NCBI GenBank assembly: GCA_903970225.1
Contig: CAJCHR010000016.1
Span: forward strand, 1-43,737
Direction of reading: 5' to 3'
From: Actinobacteria bacterium 21-64-8
GTDB lineage: Bacteria > Pseudomonadota > Alphaproteobacteria > Sphingomonadales > Sphingomonadaceae
DNA length: 43,737 bases
Under the pieces are notes generated by a model. The model was not told the DNA's origin. It did not search any database and saw only the letters and a program-made list of their open reading frames with translations. The stretch's first letter is position 1, and each line of letters opens with the position of its first letter. Positions 1 to 7,971 of the stretch are shown piece after piece. Made by a program: the position numbers and the translations under genes.

Positions 1-615
1 CCGTCATACGGGCCGCTCATGGCCTCGATGGGGCGCATCTTCCTGGGGACCGCGATCCTGCGACGGCAGGCGCTCTATCACGCCGCGATGTTCGGTGCGT
101 TCAGCGTGTTCTGGACGGCGGCGCCGTTGTGGCTAAGCGGCGCTCCGTTCCATCTGAGCCAGGCCGGCATCGCATGGGTGGCGCTCGCCGGGGTCGCCGG
201 CGCGGTTGCCCCGCCGTTCGCCGGGCGGCTCGCTGACAAGGGCCACGCGCGAATTGGCGCCGGCGCGGCGATGGTGCTGGCGGGCGGGGCGTTCCTGATC
301 TCGAACCTGGGCCGCGCAGGCGGTCCGGTCGGTCTCGCCATGGTCATTGCGACCGCCGTGCTGCTCGATTTCGCGGTCTCGGCCAACCTGGTCTTCGGGC
401 AGCGCGCGATTTACGCACTTGGTCCCGAGCAGCGCGCGCGCCTCAACGGCTTGTTCATGGCATCCTTCTTTGCCGGCGGCGCGATCGCCTCGGCCCTGAG
501 TGGGTGGTGCTACGGACAGTTCGGATGGACCGGCGTTTCGATCGTCGGGGTCGGCTTGCCGATTGCCGCACTGCTTTACTGGATGACGGCGCCTCGCACG
601 GTCGCGCCTTCGTGA
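1..615 (+). CDS. MFS transporter, C-terminal part (5' end outside window)
   Basis: The frame is open from base 1 and ends at TGA 613-615, so only the C-terminal part (about 204 residues) of a longer gene is present. Alternating hydrophobic stretches and short charged loops give roughly six membrane segments. A loop GRLADKGHARIGAG resembles the G-x-x-x-D-(R/K)-x-G-(R/K) motif found between helices 2/3 and 8/9 of major facilitator superfamily carriers. This matches the second half of a 12-helix inner-membrane proton-coupled transporter. The DUF3237 gene follows 83 nt downstream on the same strand and may be co-transcribed. The substrate cannot be judged from the fragment. The first in-frame ATG (19) is not a likely start. 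Confidence 0.8.
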   Translation, partial: PSYGPLMASMGRIFLGTAILRRQALYHAAMFGAFSVFWTAAPLWLSGAPFHLSQAGIAWVALAGVAGAVAPPFAGRLADKGHARIGAGAAMVLAGGAFLISNLGRAGGPVGLAMVIATAVLLDFAVSANLVFGQRAIYALGPEQRARLNGLFMASFFAGGAIASALSGWCYGQFGWTGVSIVGVGLPIAALLYWMTAPRTVAPS

Positions 616-698
616 ACGAGCGCGACCCTGGTCGGATCTTTCAAGACGCTCGGCCCTGCCAGATCATTGTTCTCACCAACCCAGCGGAGATATAAGCC

Positions 699-1193
699 AT
701 GACCGCGGACTTCGACGACAAGCTTCCCGATGCGCTCAAGACCGTGAGTACGAGACCGCTGTTCGTCGTGCATCTTCCCGTGCATCAAACTTACGATCTG
801 GCGGTGACGCCGATGACTCACCGCAAGGTGGGTATGGTCGCGGCAGGAACGTTCGCCGGCGCGCGCCTGTCGGGCGAGGTGCTTGACGGCGGTAACGACT
901 GGCAGTGCCTGCGCGCCGATGGCGCACTGACGCTCGACGTGCGGCTACTGCTGCGGGCGACCGACGGCGGACTGATCGCGATGCGCTATGTCGGCATGCG
1001 TCATGGATCGGGCGACGTGCTCGCGCGGATCGACCGCGGCGAGGTCATCGATCCATCGACCTATTACTTCCGCAGCCTCGTCCAGTTCGAGACCTCGGCG
1101 CCGCAGCACGACTGGCTCAACCGCATCTATGCGGTCGGCGTCGGCCACCGCCTGCCTGACGGGCCGACGTACAGCCTGTTCGAAGTTCTCTGA
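699..1193 (+). CDS. DUF3237 domain-containing protein
   Basis: This 164-residue soluble protein has no signal peptide or membrane segment. It starts at ATG 699 behind a GGAG element at 686-689. The pattern FAGARLSGEVLDGGNDWQ, then LDVRLLLRATDGGLIAMRYVGMRHG, then FRSLVQFETSAPQHDWLNRIYAVGVG is the usual layout of DUF3237 proteins, which are small beta-barrel proteins of unknown biochemistry. They are common in proteobacterial catabolic clusters beside dehydrogenases and transporters. The gene lies 83 nt after the MFS gene and converges with the tetR-like gene, with only 2 nt between their stop codons. No catalytic role can be assigned. The family call is fairly secure from the conserved blocks, and the length is normal. 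Confidence 0.8.
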   Translation: MTADFDDKLPDALKTVSTRPLFVVHLPVHQTYDLAVTPMTHRKVGMVAAGTFAGARLSGEVLDGGNDWQCLRADGALTLDVRLLLRATDGGLIAMRYVGMRHGSGDVLARIDRGEVIDPSTYYFRSLVQFETSAPQHDWLNRIYAVGVGHRLPDGPTYSLFEVL

Positions 1194-1195
1194 GC

Positions 1196-1771
1196 TTACG
1201 GATTCAGGAAAGCGGGCAGGATCATTGCGAAGAAATCGTCGAGGGGGGCCCTGCTTCCGGTGATCTTCATCGCCGATGCGGCCCCGCCCCAGCAGTTCAC
1301 CAGCACCCGCGCGGTCCGATCGGCATCGATGTCCGCAGATATCTCGCCAATCGCCTGCCCGTTGCAGATCGCAGCCGCGAGAAGCGTGCACCAGCGGACG
1401 ACCTCGCTCAGCACTTCGTGACGGATCGCCGGGGTCAGCTCGGACGCTTCCTGGATGAACCGCCCAATCAGGCACCCGCGCTCGTATCCGAAACTCGCGT
1501 AGAGCGCGGCGATGTGTTCGAAATGGGCGCGGATGCGTGCGACCGGCAGGACCGCCTCGTCGGCGAGCATGTCGATCGCCACGCGCTGCCAGTAGACCCG
1601 CACCGCCTCGCCGGCGAGCGTCTCCTTGGCCTTGAAGTGGTTGTAGAACGAACCCTTGGGAACGCCCGCCGCGTCGACGATCTCCTGGACGCCGCAGCGG
1701 TTGTAACCGAGCATGTGGAACCGCTCCACCGCGGCGGCGACGATCTTTTCGCGAGAACTCGGCCGGGGCAT
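1196..1771 (-). CDS. TetR/AcrR-family transcriptional regulator
   Basis: The N-terminal helix-turn-helix reads SREKIVAAAVERFHMLGYNRCGVQEIVDAAGVPKGSFYNHFKAKETL, a textbook TetR DNA-binding domain at about residues 5-50. A divergent all-helical ligand domain follows. The ATG at 1771 (MPRPSSREK) was chosen over an upstream start at 1798 because it places the HTH at the usual distance from the N-terminus; the predicted protein is 191 residues. It is the last gene of a leftward set after the OYE, SDR and SnoaL genes, 51 nt downstream of the SnoaL gene. It is therefore a natural candidate autoregulator of that set. A 17-nt palindrome at 4270-4286, in the divergent promoter region, is a possible operator (inference). 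The ligand is unknown. Confidence 0.9.
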   Translation of the reverse strand: MPRPSSREKIVAAAVERFHMLGYNRCGVQEIVDAAGVPKGSFYNHFKAKETLAGEAVRVYWQRVAIDMLADEAVLPVARIRAHFEHIAALYASFGYERGCLIGRFIQEASELTPAIRHEVLSEVVRWCTLLAAAICNGQAIGEISADIDADRTARVLVNCWGGAASAMKITGSRAPLDDFFAMILPAFLNP

Positions 1772-1822
1772 GCGTGTCCATAACGCGCAAACGCGCATAT
1801 CGAAACAGCGCGCGCCCCAGCT

Positions 1823-2218
1823 TTATGCGGGGAAGGCATCTCCGAACATCGGCAGCCCGCTGACGGAGTTCTCCCGCGTCGCTTCGTCCTGGATCACGTC
1901 CCAGTGCTCGGTAAGCACGCCGTTTTCCAGCCGGACGATGTCCGCCGCGATCCAGTTGGCGGGCGCACCGATGCCGGAGAAGCGGCCATGGAGGATCACG
2001 TAGTCGCCGTTCGCCACGACCAGCCCGTTCTCATAGCGAAGCTCGGGCGGCGCGCTGCGGATGAGATCGAACAATCCCTCGCGCCCGGCAGCGATGTGCG
2101 CGCTGTGCTGGATGTAGTCGGGCGACCACATCGGCTCGGCGGCGGCGTAGTCGCGCCGGTTGAACAGGGTCTCGAAGGCCTCGAGAACGAACGCCTTGTT
2201 TTTGTCTTCCTGGGTCAT
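1823..2218 (-). CDS. SnoaL-like / NTF2-fold protein
   Basis: This 131-residue protein has the features of SnoaL-like proteins: an N-terminal helix (VLEAFETLFNRRDYAAAEPMWSPDYIQHSAHIAAGREGL) followed by a curved sheet with DYVILHGRFSGIG and ending LTEHWDVIQDE. The conserved YIQHS and EHWDVIQ blocks line the pocket in this fold. Members include polyketide cyclases, hydratases, isomerases and binding proteins without catalysis, so the reaction cannot be fixed. It starts 4 nt after the SDR stop, which indicates tight co-transcription with the SDR and OYE genes. A second, unrelated-looking SnoaL-like protein lies at 5208-5633. Confidence 0.8.
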   Translation of the reverse strand: MTQEDKNKAFVLEAFETLFNRRDYAAAEPMWSPDYIQHSAHIAAGREGLFDLIRSAPPELRYENGLVVANGDYVILHGRFSGIGAPANWIAADIVRLENGVLTEHWDVIQDEATRENSVSGLPMFGDAFPA

Positions 2219-2222
2219 GTTT

Positions 2223-2978
2223 TCAGCCTACCGGTGTTTTCATCATGAGATCGTTGAACTGCTCGACGAGTGCGCCTTCGCCCGGACCCGCGTTGTTGCG
2301 CAGCGCCTTGGCTTCCTCGACGAGCACTTCGGTCTCGGCGGTCTCCAGAGCGGCCATGGCCAACGCGATGAAGCGATCGAGCGGCATCGCGCGCAAATCG
2401 TCCTGGCTGTTCATCAGCGTGGTCGCGACCCAGGGCGGCGCGAGTTCGAGCACCTCGACCGCCGTGCCGCGCAGCTTGTAGCGCTGCGACAGCGTGTACG
2501 AATGCATCGCCGCCTTGGTGCTCGAATAGACCGAAGTCAGCGCGAGCGGGGTGAAGCCGAGGATCGAGGTGACGTTGACGATCGTCGCGGCCGGCTGGGC
2601 CTTGAGATGATCGATCAGCGCGGCGCTCATCCGGATCGGGCCCATCAGGTTGGTGGTGATGATCGACACCATCTGCGTGTCGTCGAGCGTGCCTGCCGCG
2701 TCATCGGGCAACATGATCCCGGCATTGTTGATGAGCACGTTGAGCGCCGGATGCTCGGCGGTAAGCCGTCTCGCGGCGGCGGCGATGCTGTCCGGCTGCT
2801 CGACGTCCATCGCGATCGAAGCCATGCCCGGATTGGCGCTCGTCGTCACCGCCAGCCGCCCGGCGTCACGCCCCGAGATGATCACCCGATTGCCGCGCGC
2901 GTGCAGCGCCTCGGCAAGGCCGCGCCCGATGCCCGATCCTCCACCGGTGATGAAGATCGTGTTGCCCGTGAGTTTCAT
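2223..2978 (-). CDS. SDR family oxidoreductase (DltE-like)
   Basis: This is a classical short-chain dehydrogenase/reductase of 251 residues. The dinucleotide-binding motif TGGGSGIG is near residue 11, followed by NNAG (residues about 89-92) and the catalytic Ser...YxxxK (VTSILGFTPLALTSVYSSTK). The substrate-side segment and C-terminus (KALRNNAGPGEGALVEQFND) resemble the DltE/COG3967 subgroup, a family-level impression. The start at ATG 2978 (MKLTGNTIFITGG) puts the Rossmann motif at the usual position; the open frame runs further upstream but that part has no homology-like content. It lies between the OYE and SnoaL genes on the same strand, suggesting sequential redox steps on one substrate. 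The substrate is unknown. Confidence 0.9.
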   Translation of the reverse strand: MKLTGNTIFITGGGSGIGRGLAEALHARGNRVIISGRDAGRLAVTTSANPGMASIAMDVEQPDSIAAAARRLTAEHPALNVLINNAGIMLPDDAAGTLDDTQMVSIITTNLMGPIRMSAALIDHLKAQPAATIVNVTSILGFTPLALTSVYSSTKAAMHSYTLSQRYKLRGTAVEVLELAPPWVATTLMNSQDDLRAMPLDRFIALAMAALETAETEVLVEEAKALRNNAGPGEGALVEQFNDLMMKTPVG

Positions 2979-3058
2979 GGTCACTCCCGCGTTGAGCAGC
3001 GACCCTGCTCCCGCGCGATCATTCTGGATTGAACAATGCCGCCAAAAGCGGCGGACGC

Positions 3059-4180
3059 TCAGGCCACTTGCGAGACCGCTTCGTATGGCGGGTAGTCGAC
3101 GTATCCCTTTGAATCGAAAGTGTAGAACGTGCTCCGGTCGTAATCGGCGAGCGGCCAATTGTTGCGGATGCGCTCCGGCAGATCGGGGTTCGAGATGAAG
3201 TGCCGCCCGAACGCAACGAGGTCGGCGTCGCCTCTGTCCAGCACGGCCTCCGCGGTATCGGGTTCGAACCCGCCCGAGGTGATGATCTTGCCGTCGAAGA
3301 TCGTGCGCAGCCGCTGCGTGGCGACGGGGCCGCGATCCTCGCCGACCACGATGTTGCCCTGCACGCGTGGTTCGATCACGTGGAGATAGGCGAGGCCGAA
3401 GCGGTTCAGCGAACCGGCGATGTAGCCGAACAGCGCATCCGGATCGCTGTCGGACATGTCGTTCCATCGCCCGCCAGGCCCGATGCGCACGCCGACGCGA
3501 TCGGGGCCCCAGACCGACACCAGCGCCTCCACCACCTCAAGCAGGAAGCGCGCGCGGTTCTCGATCGGGCCGCCGTACGCATCGCTCCGGTGATTGCTGT
3601 TGTCCTGCAGGAATTGATCGAGAAGGTAGCCGTTGGCGCTGTGGACCTCGACACCGTCGAAGCCGGCGGCCTTGGCATTCACGGCCGCGCGGCGATAATC
3701 CTCGACGATCCCCGCGATATCGGAAAGCGCGAGAGCGCGGTGCGGGGACGGCTGTACCCAGCCGCCGGGGGTGGATGTCAGATGCGTCGGATCTTCCCAA
3801 TACGCTGGGCTTACCGATGCCGACACCGGGACCGGTCCTTCGGTCACGTCCACATGCGATGACCGACCGGTGTGCCAGAGCTGCGAGATCATGAACCCGC
3901 CGGCGGCGTGAACGGCGGACGTGATCGCCTTCCATCCCTCGACTTGCGCATCGGAATAGATCCCCGGCGCACCGAACCAGCCGCGCGCCGATGGCGAGAT
4001 CGTCGTCGCCTCGGTGATGATGAGGCCGCCCTTGGAGGCGCGCTGGGCGTAGTATTCGCGCATCAGAGGGCCCGGGGTGTCGCCCGGCTGCTCGGCGCGC
4101 GATCGGGTGAGAGGCGCCATAACCACGCGGTGCAATAGCGGCGCGCCGTCCAGCTCGATCGGCGAGAACAACTTCGACAT
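3059..4180 (-). CDS. Old-yellow-enzyme family alkene reductase (NemA-like)
   Basis: This FMN-dependent enoate/alkene reductase is 373 residues long, the normal length. Diagnostic blocks are MAPLTRSRA near the N-terminus, QLWHTGRSSH, the substrate-anion-binding pair in EVHSANGYLLDQFLQDNSNHRSDAYGG (His and Asn), NRARFLLEVV, and the C-terminal FMN-phosphate-binding region TSGGFEP...VAFGRHFISNPDLPERI. The family reduces activated C=C bonds of enones, nitroalkenes and nitrate esters using NAD(P)H in the cytoplasm. The ATG at 4180 was chosen because a GGAG element lies about 6 nt upstream, and because MSKLFSPIELDG is the usual N-terminus. It is the first gene of the leftward OYE-SDR-SnoaL-TetR set and is divergent from the hydrolase at 4397. 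Confidence 0.93.
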   Translation of the reverse strand: MSKLFSPIELDGAPLLHRVVMAPLTRSRAEQPGDTPGPLMREYYAQRASKGGLIITEATTISPSARGWFGAPGIYSDAQVEGWKAITSAVHAAGGFMISQLWHTGRSSHVDVTEGPVPVSASVSPAYWEDPTHLTSTPGGWVQPSPHRALALSDIAGIVEDYRRAAVNAKAAGFDGVEVHSANGYLLDQFLQDNSNHRSDAYGGPIENRARFLLEVVEALVSVWGPDRVGVRIGPGGRWNDMSDSDPDALFGYIAGSLNRFGLAYLHVIEPRVQGNIVVGEDRGPVATQRLRTIFDGKIITSGGFEPDTAEAVLDRGDADLVAFGRHFISNPDLPERIRNNWPLADYDRSTFYTFDSKGYVDYPPYEAVSQVA

Positions 4181-4269
4181 GGCAAGCTCCATCATGGCTC
4201 CGGAAAGCGCGACGATCGGACAGGCCCGAGCCGAAGGCTTGGCGTTTACTGCCGCGGATTGAACATTCT

Positions 4270-4286
4270 GGCTCGGACCACGAGCC
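4270..4286. promoter_or_regulatory. Perfect inverted repeat in divergent promoter region (candidate operator)
   Basis: The sequence GGCTCG-GACCA-CGAGCC has perfect 6-bp arms and a 5-nt spacer. It lies 89 nt upstream of the OYE gene and 110 nt upstream of the hydrolase gene, so it could control both. The size fits a TetR-type operator, and the TetR encoded at 1196-1771 belongs to the same set. Binding is inferred from position and symmetry only. Confidence 0.4.
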
Positions 4287-4396
4287 CGCATTGCGAGTGG
4301 CGCTCAGCCCGTTCTACGCGCGGCCAGAACCGACAAAACAGACGCGCGAAGGGGGCCGATAGAGGCGCCATCCATGTTCGCTCCGAGGAGAATCCG

Positions 4397-5170
4397 ATGA
4401 CGCGCAAGTCCCCGATCACGAACGCGCTCGGCGTAGCCATCGCTGCGGCCGCATTGACCACCTTGTCGGGTCCGCATGTTCAGGCCGAGCCGATACGCAA
4501 TGTGGTGCTGGTTCACGGCGCGTTCGCCGATGGTAGCGGCTGGAAGGCGGTATCCGACATCCTGGCGCGCGACGGATACCATGTCAGCATCGTCCAGCAG
4601 CCGATGACTTCGCTCTCGGACGATGTCGCGGCTACCAACCGCATCCTCGATGAGCAAACCGGGCCGGTCGTGCTCGTCGGGCACAGCTATGGCGGCAGCA
4701 TCATCTCGCAGGCGGGCAATCATCCGGCCGTAGTCGCGCTGGTCTTCATCGCCGCTTTCCAGCCCGACAGCGGCGAAAGCACGGTCGCTCTGCTGAGCCA
4801 CACACCGCCGCCGACCAACCATCTGAAGACCACCAAGGATGGCTTCCTGTTCCTGGATCCGGCCAAGTTTCACGCCGACTTCGCTGCCGACGTCCCGGCG
4901 GAGGAGGCCAAATTCATGCAGATCTCGCAAATGCCGCTCGCCGGGAAGGCGTTCACCGAAGCTGTCACGCACGCCGCATGGCGCGACAAGCCGAGCTGGG
5001 CGCTGGTGGCGAGCAGCGACATGATGATCGCCCCCGACCTCGAACGCTTCATGACCGCTCGCGCCAAGAGCACGACGATCGAGGTGACGAGCAGCCATGT
5101 CGCCTTCCTGTCGCACCCGGCTGACGTGGCCAAGCTGATCGAAGAAGCTGCTCAGCACGCAAAGCCCTAG
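4397..5170 (+). CDS. Exported alpha/beta hydrolase
   Basis: The 257-residue protein begins with a typical Sec signal peptide (basic MTRKSP, hydrophobic core, PHVQA about residue 30). It is followed by VVLVHGAFADGSGW (oxyanion-hole region) and the nucleophile elbow GHSYGG with Ser97. The likely acid is Asp in VASSDMMIAPD and the catalytic His is in SSHVAFLSHPADV. The fold resembles the esterase/hydroxynitrile-lyase-type group often annotated as alpha/beta hydrolase in Sphingomonas. ATG 4397 is preceded by GAGGAG at 4385-4390, which decides the start over the long upstream open frame. It is divergent from the OYE gene and followed 37 nt later by a SnoaL-like gene. The substrate is unknown; an ester or small lactone is plausible. 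Confidence 0.88.
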   Translation: MTRKSPITNALGVAIAAAALTTLSGPHVQAEPIRNVVLVHGAFADGSGWKAVSDILARDGYHVSIVQQPMTSLSDDVAATNRILDEQTGPVVLVGHSYGGSIISQAGNHPAVVALVFIAAFQPDSGESTVALLSHTPPPTNHLKTTKDGFLFLDPAKFHADFAADVPAEEAKFMQISQMPLAGKAFTEAVTHAAWRDKPSWALVASSDMMIAPDLERFMTARAKSTTIEVTSSHVAFLSHPADVAKLIEEAAQHAKP

Positions 5171-5207
5171 CCGCAATCAGCGCCTGCCGCTGCCAAGGAG
5201 AATGCCT

Positions 5208-5633
5208 GTGACCCTGACCCTCGAGCACGCGCGCGAACTGGTATCGCCGATCTATGACGCGCTTACCCTGGGCGCCGACAAGGATATTGCGGCGCTGATC
5301 CGCGGCGTGACCACGGCGGACTTCCTGTCCTGCGGCAACGAGGGTGACTGCGCCGATCGGGAGGCGGTCGCCAAGCGGTTCACGTTGTTGCCCGACATCA
5401 TCCCCGATTTGTCGTGGCAGATTGCGGACTTGTGGGTGGCGAACGACGACACCGTCGTCGTCCGCGGGCGTGCGTCGGGAACGCCGGTCAAGCCCTTCCT
5501 CGGCCAGGCGCCGACCGGCCGCGCGTTCCACACCATGTCGATCGACCTATACCTGACGCGCGGCGGCCTGATCGCGAGGTCGTATCACGTCGAAAACTGG
5601 ATGGCGGCACTTGCTCAGCTGAAGACCGAGTGA
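5208..5633 (+). CDS. SnoaL-like / NTF2-fold protein (ester-cyclase-like)
   Basis: This small NTF2-like protein carries LVSPIYDALTLGADKDIAALIRG, IADLWVANDDTVVVRGRASGTP, GRAFHTMSIDLYLTRGGLIARSYHVENW. The central VRGRASGT...TGRAFHTMSID...RSYHVENW pattern is that of the SnoaL-like ester cyclase/nuclear-transport-factor-2 group. AAGGAG at 5195-5200 is only 1 nt before ATG 5202 but 7 nt before the in-frame GTG at 5208, so GTG is the better start. The two choices differ by two residues. It follows the exported hydrolase closely and is probably co-transcribed, but it has no signal peptide and should be cytoplasmic. The function is unknown. Confidence 0.78.
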   Translation: MTLTLEHARELVSPIYDALTLGADKDIAALIRGVTTADFLSCGNEGDCADREAVAKRFTLLPDIIPDLSWQIADLWVANDDTVVVRGRASGTPVKPFLGQAPTGRAFHTMSIDLYLTRGGLIARSYHVENWMAALAQLKTE

Positions 5634-5636
5634 TCA

Positions 5637-5649
5637 CGGCGTCGCGCCG
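5637..5649. terminator. Short GC hairpin between convergent genes
   Basis: CGGCG-TCG-CGCCG forms a perfect 5-bp stem with a 3-nt loop in the 30-nt gap between the convergent SnoaL-like and NmrA-like genes. No T-run follows on either strand, so it is at best a weak terminator or an mRNA 3'-end stabiliser. Confidence 0.3.
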
Positions 5650-5663
5650 AGAACGCTGAGAGT

Positions 5664-6542
5664 TCAATAGGCAAATCTCTCGGCGTGGCGCTGCACGAAA
5701 TCAGCGAAAGTGTGCGGTGATCTTCCCGTCACACGGGTGAAATCATTGAAGATTTCGTCCGAGCCCGGGATGCCTTGCCCCGATAACCGTTCGAAGCTCT
5801 GGTAGACGCAGTCCATGTACGCTGGCTCGCCCCCGGCCGAGAGCACGATCTCGAGGAATTCGCTGGGAGGCCGAGCCTCATACCGGAAAGGGCGGCCAAT
5901 CACCTGGGTGAACACGTCCGCGACCTCGTCATAGGTCTTGGCCTCGGTGCCGAGCCGGTAAGTCTTACCAGCGTGCTCTGCGGGATCGCGCAGCACGGCC
6001 GCCGCGACCTGCGCGATATCCACGCCGTCGATCCAGCTCCATCGAGCATTGCCGACATAGTATCGGATTACGCCGTTCTGCACGACATCGATGCCGCCAT
6101 AACCCAGCAGATTCTGCATGAAGATTTCCGGGCGCAGGTGGGTGTAGGCGATTCCAGACGCGGCGATGTAGCGCTCCACGAACTGGTGCCATCCGTAGTG
6201 GGCGACGTCTGTGTCATCGGCGCCGCACGCGCCAAGATGGACGATGTGGGACACACCGGACTTCACCGCTTGATCGACCAGCGACTTGCTCTGCCGCAGC
6301 ATGTCCACCGTGTAGCCGGTCAGGATGAACAGCCGGTCCACTCCGTCCAGCGCCGGCGCGATCGTCGTGGTTTTGTCGTAGTCCAACAGGACGACGGGCA
6401 CGCCGAGATCGCCCGCGTGGTCGGGATTTCGCGAGGCCGCCATGACGGTCAGGTCCGGCTCACCCCGCAAGCTCGCCAGGACTTCGCGGCCGACCTGTCC
6501 CGTCGCGCCAGTGATCAGGACTGAGGACGTCGAATTGGTCAT
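5664..6542 (-). CDS. NmrA-like NAD(P)-binding protein (atypical SDR)
   Basis: This 292-residue Rossmann protein has ITGATGQVGREV at residues about 9-20 (GxxGxxG) and a long C-terminal substrate domain. It looks like the NmrA/NAD(P)H:quinone-oxidoreductase-like atypical SDRs: short insert after the first strand (AASRNPDHAGDLGVPVVLLDYDK), VDRLFILTG, VSHIVHLGACG, and THLRPEIFMQNLLGY. The usual YxxxK catalytic pair is absent (HYGWHQFVER in its place), typical of the group, which acts as redox sensor or quinone/azo reductase. ATG 6542 (MTNSTSSVLITGATG) is preferred to the upstream frame. It is 52 nt downstream of the araC-like gene on the same strand, so AraC may control it. It converges with the SnoaL-like gene. 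Confidence 0.88.
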   Translation of the reverse strand: MTNSTSSVLITGATGQVGREVLASLRGEPDLTVMAASRNPDHAGDLGVPVVLLDYDKTTTIAPALDGVDRLFILTGYTVDMLRQSKSLVDQAVKSGVSHIVHLGACGADDTDVAHYGWHQFVERYIAASGIAYTHLRPEIFMQNLLGYGGIDVVQNGVIRYYVGNARWSWIDGVDIAQVAAAVLRDPAEHAGKTYRLGTEAKTYDEVADVFTQVIGRPFRYEARPPSEFLEIVLSAGGEPAYMDCVYQSFERLSGQGIPGSDEIFNDFTRVTGRSPHTFADFVQRHAERFAY

Positions 6543-6594
6543 GGAGCTCGCCTCTGCGGTTTTTCGGTTGGCGTACAGGCACAGGAGAGAACGA

Positions 6595-7575
6595 CTAGAG
6601 CTCGGCCCCCCGACGCCATGCGCCCGGCGTCTGGCCGACCGCGCGCGAAAACACGCGTGTGAAGTGGGATTGATCGGAAAAACCGGTCTCCAGCGCGATC
6701 TCGGCGAGCGGTCGCCCAGTATCGAGCAACAGCTCCCGCGCGCGGCGAACCCGTGCATCCGTCAGCCACATGTGCGGCGGCTTGCCGGTCGAGACCTTGA
6801 ACGAACGATGGAAATGCGATGGTGAAAGCCGGACGAGATCGGCGCAGGCCTCGAGCGCGATCCGTTCACCCAAGTTCGCTTCCATGTACTCGGTGACGAA
6901 CCTGAGCAGGCGTGCTGTAAGGCCGCCTGAGAAGTGCGGGCGTGGCTCGACTTTCGGCGGGCTCGACAGGAGCGACAACAGGCTGATCGAGAGTGCCTGG
7001 CCCAGCAAAGGCTCGCTCGGATCCTCGTGATCGCATTCGGCCTCGAACAGCCGTGCCAGAGCAAGCAGACGGCGATCGGCGAACCCGATCCGGCAGATAT
7101 CAGGCAATCGGATAGCGGCCGGATCCCCAGCAACTTCGGCAAGGTCGGCCATCGAGAATTGCAACGTCAGATGGCGCAGCGATGAGATCGCTGGGGCATA
7201 GGACCAGGTCGGCGTGCCTGCAGGCAGGAAGTACATGCGGTTTGGCGCCTCACCCGTCGCGGCATTCCCGGGTCCGACCGAGCGCATCCGGAACCGCGCG
7301 CCGCTTTCTTCCAAGACGACGACCAGTCGATCGTAAGGCGCGGTGCTGTCGATTTCGACGGGACCTTCGGCGCGGATCTCCTGGACAACGGCGGACAGGC
7401 CCACCCAGGTCTTTTGACGCACCTTGTCGACCTTGATGCTTTGGTGCGAAGGCCTGAACGGCTTGCGCCAGGCACCGGCGTGGGGCGCGCCGCGACTCCT
7501 GCCGAATGCTTCGACCAAGCTGGCCGCGTCCTCAGCCTCGATATTGCCGGCTTTGTGGATCGGTGCGTGAAGCAT
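6595..7575 (-). CDS. AraC-family transcriptional regulator
   Basis: The 326-residue protein has an N-terminal cupin-like sensing half (residues about 60-170, including RMYFLPAGTPTWSYA) and a C-terminal double helix-turn-helix (about 225-322). The latter reads ERIALEACADLVRLSPSHFHRSFKVSTGKPPHMWLTDARVRRARELLLDTGRPLAEIALETGFSDQSHFTRVFSRAVGQTPGAWRR. This is a complete AraC/XylS DNA-binding domain. The gene is divergent from the TonB-dependent receptor at 7972, with about 396 nt between, and lies upstream of the NmrA-like gene on the same strand. Either may be its target. The ligand is unknown. Confidence 0.92.
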   Translation of the reverse strand: MLHAPIHKAGNIEAEDAASLVEAFGRSRGAPHAGAWRKPFRPSHQSIKVDKVRQKTWVGLSAVVQEIRAEGPVEIDSTAPYDRLVVVLEESGARFRMRSVGPGNAATGEAPNRMYFLPAGTPTWSYAPAISSLRHLTLQFSMADLAEVAGDPAAIRLPDICRIGFADRRLLALARLFEAECDHEDPSEPLLGQALSISLLSLLSSPPKVEPRPHFSGGLTARLLRFVTEYMEANLGERIALEACADLVRLSPSHFHRSFKVSTGKPPHMWLTDARVRRARELLLDTGRPLAEIALETGFSDQSHFTRVFSRAVGQTPGAWRRGAEL

Positions 7576-7971
7576 GGCGCATCTCCTGCAATTCCATCTC
7601 CAGCATCAGGCCGACCAACGATTCGCGCGAGTGAAGTTCCGTAAACTTCGTAGCGTTCGCGCCTCACGAAATTTAGGAGCGCTTTGCGAATTTGACCACA
7701 AGGTGCTGTGTGTCGGCGGCGTATTCACTGTTCGATGAGGTGTCCTGCCGGATGAGCGACAACGGCGGATGCCGAGGCGGCGCCCGTGGCAGCCGGTCAA
7801 CGGGGACGGGCGGGCATGCTGCGTGGGCGGATCGACTGGCATTTCGCGGCGAATGGCGCTTGCGCCACGCTGATTTGCCGGCCTGATCGGTCCGGTTCAC
7901 AACATTTACGAACCACAACGCGCCAGCGACCGCAGCTTCGGCCAGATCACGATCCAGGGTGGAGCTGTTCG
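7576..7971. other. Intergenic region between divergent araC-like and TonB-receptor genes
   Basis: No convincing gene lies here; the short open frames lack ribosome sites and recognisable domains. The stretch must carry the promoters of both divergent genes. It contains a 31-nt element at 7889-7919 (listed separately) and the ribosome site GGAG at 7961-7964 for the receptor. Confidence 0.6.
7889..7919 (-). promoter_or_regulatory. 31-nt element, copy A, upstream of TonB receptor
   Basis: Read on the minus strand it begins GTTGTGGTTCGTAAAT and continues GTTGTGAACCGGACC. It matches the element at 14653-14683 at 23 of 31 positions, the first 16 with a single mismatch. Both copies contain a direct repeat GTRAAY-N3-GTRAAY (two 6-nt units, 9 nt apart). 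This copy ends 52 nt before the receptor start codon. A shared regulator is inferred; no binding data exist in the sequence. Confidence 0.4.

Noticed and set aside
7691-7710. A weak third copy of the ACCACAA motif near 7691
   Set aside because: Only the short AACCACAA-like core matches; the direct repeat is absent.
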